From a marine actinobacterium PHSC20C1 (GTDB lineage Bacteria > Actinomycetota > Actinomycetes > Actinomycetales > Microbacteriaceae), in NCBI GenBank assembly GCA_000153145.1, contig CH672415.1:7835-71834 (forward strand): a stretch of 64,000 nucleotides of DNA. Reading direction: 5' to 3'. A program made the translations under genes and the position numbers. The notes under the pieces were generated by a model that saw only the letters and a program-made list of their open reading frames with translations, was not told where the DNA came from and searched no databases. Numbering within the stretch: the first letter of the stretch is position 1; each line of letters opens with the position of its first letter. This document shows positions 44,740 through 54,700 of the stretch, piece after piece.

Positions 44740-45978
44740 ATGAGCATGTCCAACGCTCTGGCGACGATCGCCGACCAGGTTCGCCAACGTGTTCGTCGTG
44801 ACGGGGTCGACCTGTCGCGCGACAGCGAACTGGCATCACGCTATGTGCGCGACGAGGTGCGCCGCTATAGCGAGCGCGCTCTGGGCGGCTCAGTGCCGCT
44901 CCTCGCCGATGAGGGCCAGACTGCTCGCGAAGTTGTGGCGGCGTTGACCGGGTACGGCCCGCTCCAACCGTATTTCGATGACGACAGCGTTGAGGAACTG
45001 TGGATCAACGGACCCGAGCAGATATTTGTGGCACGCAACGGAGTACCTGAGTTCACGGGCATCCGTCTCACTGACTCTCAAGTGCGTGACCTAGTGGAGC
45101 GGATGCTGCAAACCTCGGGTCGCCGCGTCGACTTGAGTTCTCCCTTTGTTGACGCCTCGCTGCCGGACGGTTCACGATTACACGTCGTGATTCCCGATGT
45201 CACACGTCGCCACTGGGCGGTTAACGTGCGCAAGTTTAGCCAGAGCATCCGCGATCTCGATCGGCTCGTTGAACTGGGTAGCCTTCCACAGCACGCGGCC
45301 GACTACCTGCGACTGTGCGTGCTGTCGGGCCAGAACATTGTGGTGTCCGGGGCAACGCAGAGCGGAAAGACCACGATGCTCAACGCACTGCTTGCCGCGG
45401 GCAGGCCGACCGAACGCGTCGTCACTGTCGAAGAGACCTTTGAACTCAGCGTCGTCAGCCGAGACAGCGTCGGCATGCAGTGCCGCCAACCGAGCCTTGA
45501 GGGCACTGGCGAGATCAGCTTGCGACGACTCATCAAAGAGGCATTGCGGATGCGCCCCGACCGCCTCGTGGTTGGCGAAGTGCGCGACGCCGAGTCCCTC
45601 GACCTTCTCATCGCCCTCAACTCCGGCTTGCCGGGTATGTCGAGCATCCACGCCAACAGCGCGCGCGAAGCGCTCGTCAAGCTGTGCACCCTGCCACTGC
45701 TCGCCGGTCGCAACATCGACTCAAGTTTTGTGGTGCCCACTGTCGCCAGTTCAGTGGATGTGGTCGTGCACTGCGAGCTGACCGCTCGCGGAACGAGGCG
45801 CGTGGTCGAGATCCTGTCGCTCACCGGTGCGGTCAGTGACGGGGTTATCGACAGCAGTGTTCTCTTCCGGCTGTCGGAGGGTGCGCTCCTCCACACCGGC
45901 GCGGTACCAGCACGCCTCGCCAAGTTCCATGCGGCCGGTATCGACCCCGTCGCGCATCTGCTCACGGCTGTCGCATGA
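44740..45978 (+). CDS. Tad/Flp pilus assembly ATPase (CpaF/TadA)
   Basis: Secretion ATPase of 412 residues that drives assembly of Flp-type pili. Seen: ELWINGPEQIFVARNG near residue 86, Walker A GATQSGKTTMLNALL (204-218), VTVEETFELSV (Asp/Glu box), RPDRLVVGEVRDAESLDLLIALNSGLPGMSSIHANSARE (Walker B and His box). The ATG at 44740 is taken; an upstream in-frame extension back to 44263 reads like noise. No ribosome-binding site is evident. It overlaps the next gene by four bases (ATGA). Confidence 0.9.
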   Translation: MSMSNALATIADQVRQRVRRDGVDLSRDSELASRYVRDEVRRYSERALGGSVPLLADEGQTAREVVAALTGYGPLQPYFDDDSVEELWINGPEQIFVARNGVPEFTGIRLTDSQVRDLVERMLQTSGRRVDLSSPFVDASLPDGSRLHVVIPDVTRRHWAVNVRKFSQSIRDLDRLVELGSLPQHAADYLRLCVLSGQNIVVSGATQSGKTTMLNALLAAGRPTERVVTVEETFELSVVSRDSVGMQCRQPSLEGTGEISLRRLIKEALRMRPDRLVVGEVRDAESLDLLIALNSGLPGMSSIHANSAREALVKLCTLPLLAGRNIDSSFVVPTVASSVDVVVHCELTARGTRRVVEILSLTGAVSDGVIDSSVLFRLSEGALLHTGAVPARLAKFHAAGIDPVAHLLTAVA

Positions 45979-46841
45979 GCCTGATTTTGGGCATCATTCT
46001 TGCGGTAGGTGTCACCCTCGTGGCCGCACCTTTCCTCTGGCCGGCGCAGGGCGAACGTCGGGTGCGGGGCCGTTCAGCGTGGTCGCTTCGTCTGCGCGAG
46101 CGGCTGGTCCAAGCGGGCCTCCCCACTACGAGCCCCTCGATCGTGCTGATCGTCTCGGTCGTCTTCAGCGTCGCGGTCGCCGCAGTGACGTTTGTGCTTA
46201 CCTCGGTGATTGTCGTCGTCCTGTGTTCTGCCGCGCTGGCTCTCGTGCTGCCGACCCTCGCGATCAGTTGGCGGGCGCGCGCTCGTCGCACAGCAACGCA
46301 GATCGTGTGGCCAGATGTGGTTGATCAACTGGTGTCTGCGGTGCGTTCAGGCCTGGCCCTTCCCGACAGCCTGATGACGCTCTCGCAAACGGGCCCGCTT
46401 GTAACGCGGAGTGCCTTTGCGGCCTTCGCTGCCCGCTATCGCGCGACAGGAAACTTCTCCATAGCGGTAGATGAGTTGAAGGTGGCGCTCGCCGACCCGG
46501 TCGCTGACCGCATCCTCGAAACGTTGCGCATGTCGCGCGAAGTCGGCGGCAGCGAACTGACGAACGTGTTGCGCAGCCTCAGCGTCTACTTGCGCCAAGA
46601 GGCAGCGATCCGTTCTGAGATCGAAGCTCGGCAATCGTGGGTAATGAACGCCGCCCGTCTCGGGTTAGCGGCCCCGTGGGTTGTGCTGTTTCTGTTGACG
46701 ACTCGCCCCGAAGCGGCGGCTGCGTACAACTCAGCGAGTGGCGTGGCACTCATCGTCGCTGGGCTTATTCTCTCGCTTGTCGCGTACCGGATCATGGCAG
46801 GCATCGGCCGGCTTCCTCAACAGCCGAGGTGGTTCGCGTGA
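45975..46841 (+). CDS. Tad pilus inner-membrane platform protein (TadB-like)
   Basis: 288-residue type II secretion system F-domain protein. Two N-terminal helices, a cytoplasmic F domain (VWPDVVDQLVSAVRSGLALPDSLMTLSQTGP, EVGGSELTNVLRSLSVYLRQEAAIRSEIEARQSW), then two C-terminal helices. The overlaps with TadA and with the TadC-like gene (GTGA, four bases) show a tight operon. Works with the TadA ATPase to extrude pilin. Confidence 0.87.
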   Translation: MSLILGIILAVGVTLVAAPFLWPAQGERRVRGRSAWSLRLRERLVQAGLPTTSPSIVLIVSVVFSVAVAAVTFVLTSVIVVVLCSAALALVLPTLAISWRARARRTATQIVWPDVVDQLVSAVRSGLALPDSLMTLSQTGPLVTRSAFAAFAARYRATGNFSIAVDELKVALADPVADRILETLRMSREVGGSELTNVLRSLSVYLRQEAAIRSEIEARQSWVMNAARLGLAAPWVVLFLLTTRPEAAAAYNSASGVALIVAGLILSLVAYRIMAGIGRLPQQPRWFA

Positions 46842-47743
46842 GTGACGCACTCGCCTGGGCGATTGTCGCTGGCATTGCTGGGGGTCTAGGGCTCTGGTCA
46901 ATTGTGAGCCTCATCCCGCGGTTCAGTCACCCGACCCTAGCTACCCGTGTTGCTCCCTACGTGATTGATGTATCGTCCGGCGCCCGTGAGCATCTCGCTC
47001 CGCGCTCGGTTGGACCTCTTCCCGTGTTTGGTGTGCTGCTCGTACCTACTCTGCGGTGGTTACGCGAGACGCTCGCAACAGTGGTCGGCGGCGGCGAGCT
47101 AATCGCACGGCGGCTTCGGCAAGCGGGCTCCGAGCTCAGCACCGAGGCGTACCGCTCGCAACAATTGCTGGCAGTCTTGGCCGGCGCGATGCTCGGTGTC
47201 GTCTTCGATATCGCTGTCGCCAATCAACAACAGGTGCCACTAGTTGCACAGACAGTTCTCGTCGTCGTGGGCGGTGTCGTCGGCATTACCGCCCGCGACT
47301 ACCTTTTGCAGCGAGCGGCACGGGCACGCATCCGTCGCCTCACTGCTGAGCTCCCCGTTGTGTTGGAGTTCTTGGCGCTCAGCCTCTCAGCGGGCGAAGG
47401 AATCTTGGATGCGGTGCGCCGAGTCTCGCAGGTCAGCGGCGGTGAGCTCTCCAACGAACTCGCGCGCGTCGTCGCCTCGGTCAACACAGGCCTCCCGTTC
47501 GGCGAGACGCTGGGCGCGCTCGCGCGGGAGCTGGAATTGCCGCCATTCAATCGCTGCGTCGACCAAATCTTAGGTGCCCTCGACCGAGGAACTCCGCTCT
47601 CCGAGGTTCTGCAAGCCCAAGCGCAGGATGCTCGCGAAGAATCCAAGCGTGAACTGCTCGAGCTTGCCGGCAAAAAAGAGGTCGCGATGCTCTTCCCGCT
47701 CGTGTCGGGACTAAAACTCGATTTCCACCCTTCCGCCAGCTAA
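46838..47743 (+). CDS. TadC-like platform protein, C-terminally truncated
   Basis: 301-residue F-domain protein: hydrophobic N-terminus, ELPVVLEFLALSLSAGEGILDAVRRVSQVSGGELSNELARVVA, and a second F-like part with ESKRELLELAGKKEVAMLFPLV. In TadC proteins the KKEVAMLFPLV stretch enters the last membrane helix (FLILP...FPG), but here it is followed by SGLKLDFHPSAS and a stop. The last helix is thus lost, probably because foreign DNA joined at about 47700. GTG start overlaps TadB. No flp pilin, TadE or TadF gene follows. Confidence 0.75.
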   Translation: MSDALAWAIVAGIAGGLGLWSIVSLIPRFSHPTLATRVAPYVIDVSSGAREHLAPRSVGPLPVFGVLLVPTLRWLRETLATVVGGGELIARRLRQAGSELSTEAYRSQQLLAVLAGAMLGVVFDIAVANQQQVPLVAQTVLVVVGGVVGITARDYLLQRAARARIRRLTAELPVVLEFLALSLSAGEGILDAVRRVSQVSGGELSNELARVVASVNTGLPFGETLGALARELELPPFNRCVDQILGALDRGTPLSEVLQAQAQDAREESKRELLELAGKKEVAMLFPLVSGLKLDFHPSAS

Positions 47744-47906
47744 GCGTCTAGTCGACAAGATGTATGTCGTCGTGTTTCAATTCCCGGCAGCAGCCTCGTC
47801 TTCGATGGAGTTTGCGCCTCTGAACTGGCATACCAGAGGTCTGGTTCGTCAACGTTCGTCGGATCTCTAATGCTAAGAGAAGCAGCCGGTAGTTAGGATA
47901 TTGAGC

Positions 47907-48797
47907 ATGTCAGCCACTAGAGATGTTGTCGAAAATAAGGTTGGCCGGTGGCTATCCAAGCACAACGTCCCAAATTGGATGTTTCGGTCGGCAACGTTGG
48001 CTGGGATCGCCGGGGCGGTCGTGGCGCAAATGGTAGTTGGTTTTGCGGAGGTTGAACATCGCTTGCTGTTTGTCGCCATCGCAGTGGTCTCGACGCTGTT
48101 TTCAGTCGGTGCGGAGCAACTACTGAGAAAGCGTGATCTGGGGAAAGCCGCAATTAAGGATGATTACGAAGAGGGTCGCCTCACACAGTTCCGATCAGCG
48201 ATGCGCGGAGCTTTAGCACCAATCGCGATCTTCTCTGCCGATGTAGCTACCGCTAAGAGCAGCGGCCTTGATAGCAAAGACGTAATTCTTGGACGAATGT
48301 CTCAAGCGATCGTGGATGCAATAGTTCGAATCGTCGGTAATCAGAGTGAAGCTACGCTGCGAAGCGCCTACTATGCTTTCGGTCACGATTCGAACGGAGA
48401 CTACCTAGAACGAAAGACGTTCAGTGGCAGATCGGGCTCGGATCCACGCCAGTTTTTCCGAGCCGGGACTCGCGATGGAAATCACCTGATAAAGCTAACT
48501 CGCGAAGACAAAATTGTTTTTGTTCCCGACGTCAGCGAATCCCACGTCACACCGACAAACCCAGGGGAATATGCCGCAGTGATCGCGTGCTCAATTACCG
48601 CGGGCGAACGGCCATTCGGTATTTTGACCGTAGACAGCCCCGACGCAGGCGAGCTGACTGAAGATGACAAGCAACTCATTCTAGTAATTGCCCGACTCTT
48701 CGCCGCCGCACTTGCGCAATCACCAACTTTGCCGGCTCTGTCGGGGTATAGCGCTATTCTTGAGGCAAATGAACGAGGTGAACAGGATCATGGCTGA
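47907..48797 (+). CDS. Membrane protein with C-terminal GAF-like domain
   Basis: 296-residue protein. Two N-terminal helices (roughly residues 26-45 and 51-70), an amphipathic linker (KAAIKDDYEEGRLTQFRSAMRGALAPIAIF) and a C-terminal GAF-type sensor fold: MSQAIVDAIVRIVG, IVFVPDVSESHVTPTNPGEYAAVIACSITAGERPFGILTVDSPDAGELTEDDKQLILVIARLFAAALA. The last stretch matches GAF domains closely. No output enzyme is fused. The small gene after it overlaps its end. ATG 47907 with weak GGAT upstream; TTG 47901 is in frame. Confidence 0.7.
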   Translation: MSATRDVVENKVGRWLSKHNVPNWMFRSATLAGIAGAVVAQMVVGFAEVEHRLLFVAIAVVSTLFSVGAEQLLRKRDLGKAAIKDDYEEGRLTQFRSAMRGALAPIAIFSADVATAKSSGLDSKDVILGRMSQAIVDAIVRIVGNQSEATLRSAYYAFGHDSNGDYLERKTFSGRSGSDPRQFFRAGTRDGNHLIKLTREDKIVFVPDVSESHVTPTNPGEYAAVIACSITAGERPFGILTVDSPDAGELTEDDKQLILVIARLFAAALAQSPTLPALSGYSAILEANERGEQDHG

Positions 48798-48966
48798 GGA
48801 AGAAGAAGAAGGTACCGCCAACGATCTCGATATTAGGTGGGTGCGTGGGAATATCTCCGCCGATGAGTACTTTGCGCACATCCGACGTCTTAGCGAGGAA
48901 CAAAGCAAGCGAGAATACCGCAAAGCTATGGATCACCCCTCTGGGTCTGTGGCTGCTCGCCATTAG
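48790..48966 (+). CDS. Small acidic protein overlapping the GAF gene
   Basis: 58-residue protein starting MAEEEEEGTAND, rich in Asp/Glu and then mixed charge (RWVRGNISADEYFAHIRRLSEEQSKREYRKAM), probably one long helix. ATG 48790 has CGAGGTG nine bases upstream and overlaps the GAF gene end by eight bases; ATG 48769 would give 65 residues. Likely co-translated partner of the GAF protein. No family recognised. The 197 bases after it show no gene. Confidence 0.5.
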   Translation: MAEEEEEGTANDLDIRWVRGNISADEYFAHIRRLSEEQSKREYRKAMDHPSGSVAARH

Positions 48967-49163
48967 TTTGACGTGTTCAACTAAACGAGCCGAAGGGCCC
49001 GTGCCGCTGGCGAGTTGACCATATCGCCATATATTTGCCGCCTTCTTGGGTTCGTTAAGTATCTTGCCCGACCGACTGTAGGGACCGTCCATAAACATCG
49101 GCCGCTCGGTCGGTGCGGACAATCATCGGACGGGAAACTGCCTGGAGGAGGTAGGCTCGCCGC

Positions 49164-49571
49164 ATGTTTTACGCAGCACAAGACGCAGTCGTGGCCACAG
49201 GGGGCGACATCCCCACCTTATTGCTGACGGCGCTCGGTGGCGCTATTGTTGCGGCGCTGGCAGGCATTGTCGGTGCTTCTATTCAGGGGCGGCGGGAGCA
49301 TTCCAAATGGGTGCGGGAGCAACGCTTCACGGCATACACCGCATTCGCTGCGGCATTTGCCCATGTGCGCAGTTCAACTGCTGAGAATCCGCAGGTGCCG
49401 GACGCCGCGGTGATCCACGCAGCGATACAGGCGCTGGCGATTCTGGGCCCCAAATCCATGAAGGACGCCGCAATTCGGGTGGTGGACTCGGAGCGGGACG
49501 GCCCCGGCTACCCGGACGCGCTGAATGCCTACTACCTCAAAGCGAACAAGGTACTGCGAATCGGTCTGTAA
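49164..49571 (+). CDS. Small membrane protein of unknown function
   Basis: 135-residue protein with one hydrophobic helix (TLLLTALGGAIVAALAGIVGASIQG, residues 18-42) followed by a soluble helical domain (REHSKWVREQRFTAYTAFAAAFAHVRSS; AALQALAILGPKSMKDAAIRVV-like). This single-helix layout with a four-helix cytoplasmic part is common in small actinobacterial hypotheticals. GGAGGAGG lies 13-19 bases before the ATG. No partner gene is obvious. Confidence 0.65.
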   Translation: MFYAAQDAVVATGGDIPTLLLTALGGAIVAALAGIVGASIQGRREHSKWVREQRFTAYTAFAAAFAHVRSSTAENPQVPDAAVIHAAIQALAILGPKSMKDAAIRVVDSERDGPGYPDALNAYYLKANKVLRIGL

Positions 49572-49577
49572 ACCCAT

Positions 49578-49871
49578 TCAGCCCACAGTGCGTAAAAACT
49601 GGCGCGTTCCAAAGGAGGTCAGGCCGACCTGGCAAGCTGCGAAATGCTTTGCGTGCTCCACGAACGACTCAAAGGGGAACAGGTAGAAGAAACAGGTAGG
49701 GCCACCGCACGATACGGGAGTTCTTTCCCGCCCGGCAGGTCACGCGGCCGTCGACCTTAGCGGCGGCTGGGTTGCGAATATTGAAGTCAGAGTTCCAATT
49801 TGATTGACGTCCAGGGGTGGAGCCTCGGCAATGAGTTTGGTGATGTAGAGGTTGAGTTTGGTTTCAGTCAT
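49578..49871 (-). pseudogene. Decayed small gene with an internal stop
   Basis: Minus-strand frame that starts at ATG 49871 (MTETKLNLYITKLIAEAPPL) and meets TGA at 49740-49742 after 43 codons, then continues in frame without another stop for 53 codons (CGGPTCFFYLFPFESFVEHA and so on) to a stop at 49578. The first part resembles tiny actinobacterial phage/plasmid proteins containing a V/IAEAPPL motif. Either two very short genes or one gene interrupted by a nonsense mutation. Confidence 0.35.
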
Positions 49872-49995
49872 ACCGTCTCTATGCGGGCCGACATCAACCG
49901 GTGGGGATTAACTGAACTCGCCCGTCCCGAGCGTTCGTGTATCTGCACGGTCAGCTCGCTCGTTCCTCGCTCGCCGCCCCCGGAACGCTGCCGTC

Positions 49996-50211
49996 ATGCC
50001 CTCCTCCTTCCTCACAGTTGACGCACCTTCTTTTGTGTCCCCAGGTGTCATGGGTGGCGAATTGCTGGCGCGTTGTTTTCTCTGCGCCGCGGTGACTCCG
50101 TTTCGGGGCCAGTGCGGTCGTTGGGCGGCGCTGTGCGTGGCGAGTCTGGCCTTTCAGGCGGTGTGGCTGATCTGGGGTTTGTGGGTGGTTAGGGCCGCGC
50201 ACAGGGAGTGA
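49996..50211 (+). CDS. Possible small hydrophobic protein
   Basis: 71-residue open frame starting MPSSFLTVDAPS, with one hydrophobic helix in the second half (WAALCVASLAFQAVWLIWGLWVV). Its stop is immediately followed by the next start. CCTCCTTCC upstream on this strand is not a ribosome-binding site, so support is weak. Could be chance; it is retained because of the tight spacing to the next frame. Confidence 0.3.
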   Translation: MPSSFLTVDAPSFVSPGVMGGELLARCFLCAAVTPFRGQCGRWAALCVASLAFQAVWLIWGLWVVRAAHRE

Positions 50212-50529
50212 ATGCGCCAAGCCCCTACTCTCATAGCCGTACTCGGACCTGCTGTCCGCCAGGCCGACGGGGTCTACGCGGGAATCCCAGCGGTGGTCAA
50301 AGCGATCGCCCCAAATGTTGTCCCTCTTACTGCCGAACTAAACGACCTTGCGAAGCTAAATCGAAGCGCAGCATTGTGCGAAGCGGTTCGTGATCTGACA
50401 CGTGGCGATCGGCGGTTGCTCGGTGAGCTTTCGACCGCAGCGCGCAAGAGCGATGGTGATTTTCTGGCGGAGCTTGTTAGGGTCAAGCTTCTGAGCCTGT
50501 TGGTTTTACAGAGAGCGGGGAGGGGTTGA
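50212..50529 (+). CDS. Small hypothetical protein
   Basis: 105-residue, mostly helical protein (AIAPNVVPLTAELNDLAKLNRSAALCEAVRDLTRGDRRLLGELSTAARKSDGDFLAELVRVKLLSLLVLQ). The ATG follows directly after the preceding small frame. No family recognised. The next 286 bases (50530-50815) hold only a doubtful minus-strand frame. Confidence 0.4.
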   Translation: MRQAPTLIAVLGPAVRQADGVYAGIPAVVKAIAPNVVPLTAELNDLAKLNRSAALCEAVRDLTRGDRRLLGELSTAARKSDGDFLAELVRVKLLSLLVLQRAGRG

Positions 50530-50815
50530 TGCGGCGAGCCCCACTAGTTCTGTGGAGCCCGTGGACCGCGGGCTTCTCTCCCAGAAGCTGAGGCAGACGT
50601 GGCGCAGGCTGAGGGGGTCGGGCTAGGGGACTCAGGATCTCGTGGTCGTCGACGAAGCATGTGGCCGTTTCGCGAACGGCGACGCAATCCAGCTCGCAGT
50701 CTCCCCGCATGCCGGCGCCGAAGTCGCTGCTTATCGTGCATGACGGTGGATCGGCTATCGCGGCACGGGTGAATGCCGCGAACGGACGGCGCCGAGCCGT
50801 TCGCGTTCTGGGAGC

Positions 50816-51448
50816 CTACCGGCTGAGCAGTTGAAGCGCCCTTGCCGCGGAAAAGAGAGTTGGCTCTAGGCCGCGGTAGACGACTCGGCCTATCGCGATC
50901 ATTGTCCACTTCGTGTGCTCAGGGACAAAGGCTTGAGCGTCACGGAAACGAATCCGGAGTTCGGGACGATAGAACATCTCCACATGCACGCCGCCTTCGT
51001 CGTTCGCTAGCCATTTAATGAAATCGCGCGTTGAAACACAATCCAGCTCGTCGTTGCCATGACGCAGTACTTCGGATTTCAACAACTCGTCATGATTGCC
51101 CCACACCATGCTTGGGCCCAACGCTCCGACCGAGTAGCCGACCGACAGTGAGTCGAGCGCAGGGTCGAAGTGGTGACCGGAGATAATAAATTCCCAATCG
51201 TCGCCGGTGTACATGTCCCGCGACCATGAGAACTGAGGCGTCACCTGAGTGATCTTCCCTGCGGCAACAGCCAGTGGTTTCCCGTCGATGAGGAGCCGCC
51301 GCACGATCCCAGCGGCTTGGGCCGTGTCATACGTCGTCGCGGTGAGGCGACAACGGTCACGAAGGTCCTCCATCGCGTCTACGAAGTGCTGGAGCACTCG
51401 GCCCTTGGGGCTTCGGATGAAAAGGTTATCTTCGACTCGCTTAGTCAT
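50816..51448 (-). CDS. Hypothetical protein next to the restriction-modification operon
   Basis: 210-residue soluble protein of unknown function. Visible: SPKGRVLQHFVDAMEDLRDRCRL (helix), a middle part with many aromatics (PQFSWSRDMYTGDDWEFIISGHHFDPALDSLSVGYSVGALGPSMVWGNHDELLKSEV), and FRDAQAFVPEHTKWTMIAIGRVVYRGL near the end. Ends in a helical tail. No catalytic signature recognised. It lies 330 bases beyond hsdR on the same strand and is probably not in its operon. Confidence 0.55.
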   Translation of the reverse strand: MTKRVEDNLFIRSPKGRVLQHFVDAMEDLRDRCRLTATTYDTAQAAGIVRRLLIDGKPLAVAAGKITQVTPQFSWSRDMYTGDDWEFIISGHHFDPALDSLSVGYSVGALGPSMVWGNHDELLKSEVLRHGNDELDCVSTRDFIKWLANDEGGVHVEMFYRPELRIRFRDAQAFVPEHTKWTMIAIGRVVYRGLEPTLFSAARALQLLSR

Positions 51449-51753
51449 GGGTGAACGCTAGCGCTCGGATACCGTGTCTCGCAGGTCTGACCTGTCCTCG
51501 TGGGTGGTTTCAAAGCCTGACTCCCGCTCGTCGTAAGTGATTCACACTGGGTCTTGTTCCTAGTGTCTTCCGAGGACAGCGGTTGCCATCTCGCGTGATG
51601 CGGGCCCGACTTGTTCGCCATGTCGTGCTGCAAGTGGTAGCTCGCCTTGGGGCAATCAGCAAGCTACTACCCTCCTAAATTCTCACCCATTCAATTTGAG
51701 GTTGTGATGCCAGAACAGCCTGGAATATGACCGGGGACACTATCGCGGGACCG
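51449..51753. other. Intergenic stretch without gene
   Basis: About 305 bases between the hypothetical gene start and the hsdR terminator. No supported reading frame; it should contain the promoter for the gene ending at 50816, but no clear boxes are seen. Confidence 0.5.
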
Positions 51754-51780
51754 GGGAGGCGAGCATCGCAGAGGCCTCCC
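51754..51780 (-). terminator. Terminator of the hsdMSR operon
   Basis: Seven-base perfect arms GGGAGGC / GCCTCCC (51754-51760, 51774-51780) with a 13-base loop directly after the hsdR stop. Confidence 0.6.
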
Positions 51781-51781
51781 G

Positions 51782-54700
51782 CTAGTAGTGCGTCTCGATG
51801 TACTGGTAAGCACTTTCGAACGGCTCACCGGTCAGCGGAAGGCCGAACCCCTTGAATGCCTTCAACAGACTCCGACGCACAAGTTTCCGACCATCGTCCT
51901 TGGTGTTCCACCCGGTGTAGGAGACTGTGCGGGCGATCCGATCGATCTCTGTCACGATGTCGGCGATCATCACCGGAGTTCCCTCAGGGGCGAACTCTTC
52001 GAAGATCTGAGTCAGTGCTCCGACCTTGGGGTCCGGCAACAGGTCGAGACCCGCGGCACCGCTTTGGTCTTCGGCATGCTCGGCGCTCTTCACATCTTTT
52101 GCAAGGGTAAATAGCTCGCGTAGGAACTCAACAGAGACTTTGGCGCGGGACAGCTCACTTTCGCGGAGTCTGTCTAGACGGTCGGCCAATGACTGGTAAA
52201 TCGCATGATTCTGGTTCGGGCCGGCAAGGCGTCGTTTGAGGCGACCGGCAATCGAGTCGATGATCTCATCCGCCGTCTTCTGCTTTGACTCCGTGTCGTC
52301 GTCATCGAGAAGACCCTCGTCGATGAGTTTCTGGACAGTGGTTGAGTCGGCAATCTGGACGGTCAGTTGTGGGTTGCGGACCCTAATCTCGCTGATATTC
52401 GCGAACACCAGCTCGCGCGTTTTCGCACCAAACCGTTCCCACAACAGAGACGACAGATCTGTTGGCGTTACCGCCTCATAGATCTTCGCCACCCACCGGT
52501 AGTCGGACCGTCGTGCTTCGAGCTCCGGATGGGGTGCGACGGTCTCCCACAGAGACTGGGCCATCATGAACTGCTGACCGAACCGCGCCCTGCTGTCGCC
52601 CGGCGGGACCCGATCAATCGCCGACATCAGGGTGTCTGCGGAGGAGTCGGTCCTGTCAATGCCGACAAACCTATCCAGCATCGAGTCAAGCTCACCTGAG
52701 AACGCATCGATCAGCGACTCGACGTCCAACTCCCGCTGTTTCGCTTCCGGGTTGTTCGGTGTCATCGCTCGGGCGAAACCGTCACCGAGACCGATGTAGT
52801 CGACGATGAGTCCGAACTTCTTCTTCTGGCCTGTCTCTGAGTTTGTCCAGGGCCGGTTCGTTCGGGTGATCGTCTGGAACAGGGTATGCAACTTCATCGG
52901 CTTGTCCAGATACAGGACGCCCTCGATCGGGGCGTTGAATCCCGTGCCGAGTTTTGCTGTCACGAGAACGAACTTCAGCTTGTCCGTCGGCGATCGGAAA
53001 CGGTCGAGAATCTGTTCCTCCTCGCTTTCCGAAAGACGGTACGTCTCCCACTCGGTAGGGTCATCCTTCCCGGCAAGGCTCATCACGACAGCGGCTTCAT
53101 CATCGCCACGTTCGGTCAGCAGCCTGCTGAGCGTCTCGTAATAAGCCACGCAGAGCGCACGGTTATAGAGGACTATCTGTGCCTTCATACCCAGCGGATC
53201 GATCGTCGAGTAGAAGTGCTCCAAGATGTCCCGGCAGACCGCTTCGATTCGTTGCGGGTTTGCCAAGAGGGTAGCGACAGTGGAGAGGTTCGCCGCGACT
53301 TTAGCCTGCTCCGCATCAGTCAAGCCCTCGGCCTTCGCCAAGGCATCGAACTCCTCATCAAGGTTGTCCTTGTCGATCTGAAACTCGACCATCCTCGACG
53401 ACACCCTCATCGGTACCGTGGTTCCATCGGCGATTGACCGGTCTGAGTTGTAGGTGTTCAGGGCAAAATCTGGGTCAGACTCGTCACCGAACAACTTGAA
53501 CGTGTTCCGCTCTAGATCGGCAATTGGGGTACCAGTGAAACCGAACAGAAACGCGTTCGGAAGCGATGCCCGCATCTGCTGGCCGAGGGAGCCTTCCTGC
53601 GTTCGATGGGCCTCATCGACCAACACGATGATGTTCTCCCGCTCAGACAGCAGCCCTGCGTCCTTGAACTTGTGGATGGTTGTGACAACGACGCCGCGCT
53701 GGTTTGCCCTCAAAAGTTGATGAAGCTCCCGTGAGGAGCTGGCCTCCTGGAGTCTCCCGACCGAACCTGCCGCATCAAACTGCGCGAATGTTTGTCGTAC
53801 AAGCTGGGACCGGTCAGCGATCACGACGATAGTTGGATTCTTGAGACTTGGTTCGTGTATCAGACGGGTGGCCGCCCACGACATCGCCAACGTCTTACCG
53901 GAACCTTGCGTGTGATAGATCAGGCCGCGGCGAGGTGCACCAGCAACAACCCGGCTGACGATCGCCTCGACCGTCTCATGCTGGAAATAGCGGGGGACAA
54001 TCTTCGTCATCGACGGCACGCCGTTGCGTTGGCCACGCTCGAAAAGGGCGTAGTCCTCCAGCACCGACAGAAGCACCGCGGGGTTCAGTAATTCATCGAC
54101 AGCCAGACGAACGCGTGGCCAGCCGGACATGTTCGCATCAACCTGTGTGCTGCCCCATTGCTCCCAGCGGTCAATCTGGGTTCGGATTGCGGCGTACCTG
54201 AATTCACGCCCCTCAGTCGCGAACGACAACAGGTTGGGAACGAAGAAATGCGGTCGCTCAACCTCGTAGGTGCCGTAGACATCCTTGGCGCCGTGCATCC
54301 ACGAAATCTTGTGGTCTACCGGGGTCTTCGTCTCACCGACAACCAACGGGATGCCGTTCACCCAGACGACGACGTCGAACCGCGCAGCGTTGCCAGGCGT
54401 CCCGTATGTGACCTCATCCGAGACGATGAGGATATTGTTCTCAGGATGATCGAAGTCGATCAGACGAACATTTTCGTCCAACCCTGAGTCTTCAACCGAA
54501 ACGGTGCCTCTGCCGCGCAGCCACGTAGTGAATTTCTCGTTCGCCACAAGCAAGCCATCATCTGAGGAGTTCACCATGAGAAGCCGCAGCATCGTGATGA
54601 CCTGGTCGACACGGGTGTCGTCACCAGCCCATTGTGGATTCAGCCTGCGGATGGCCTCAGCCAGATCCGACTCAATCAGCACTGCTTCGTTCGAGCGGTT

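Noticed and set aside
50483-50710. Minus-strand frame containing GDCELDCVAVRE, faintly like NDELDCVSTRD of the gene at 50816-51448
   Set aside because: Similarity is limited to a few residues and the rest reads as noise; could be a remnant but is not supported.
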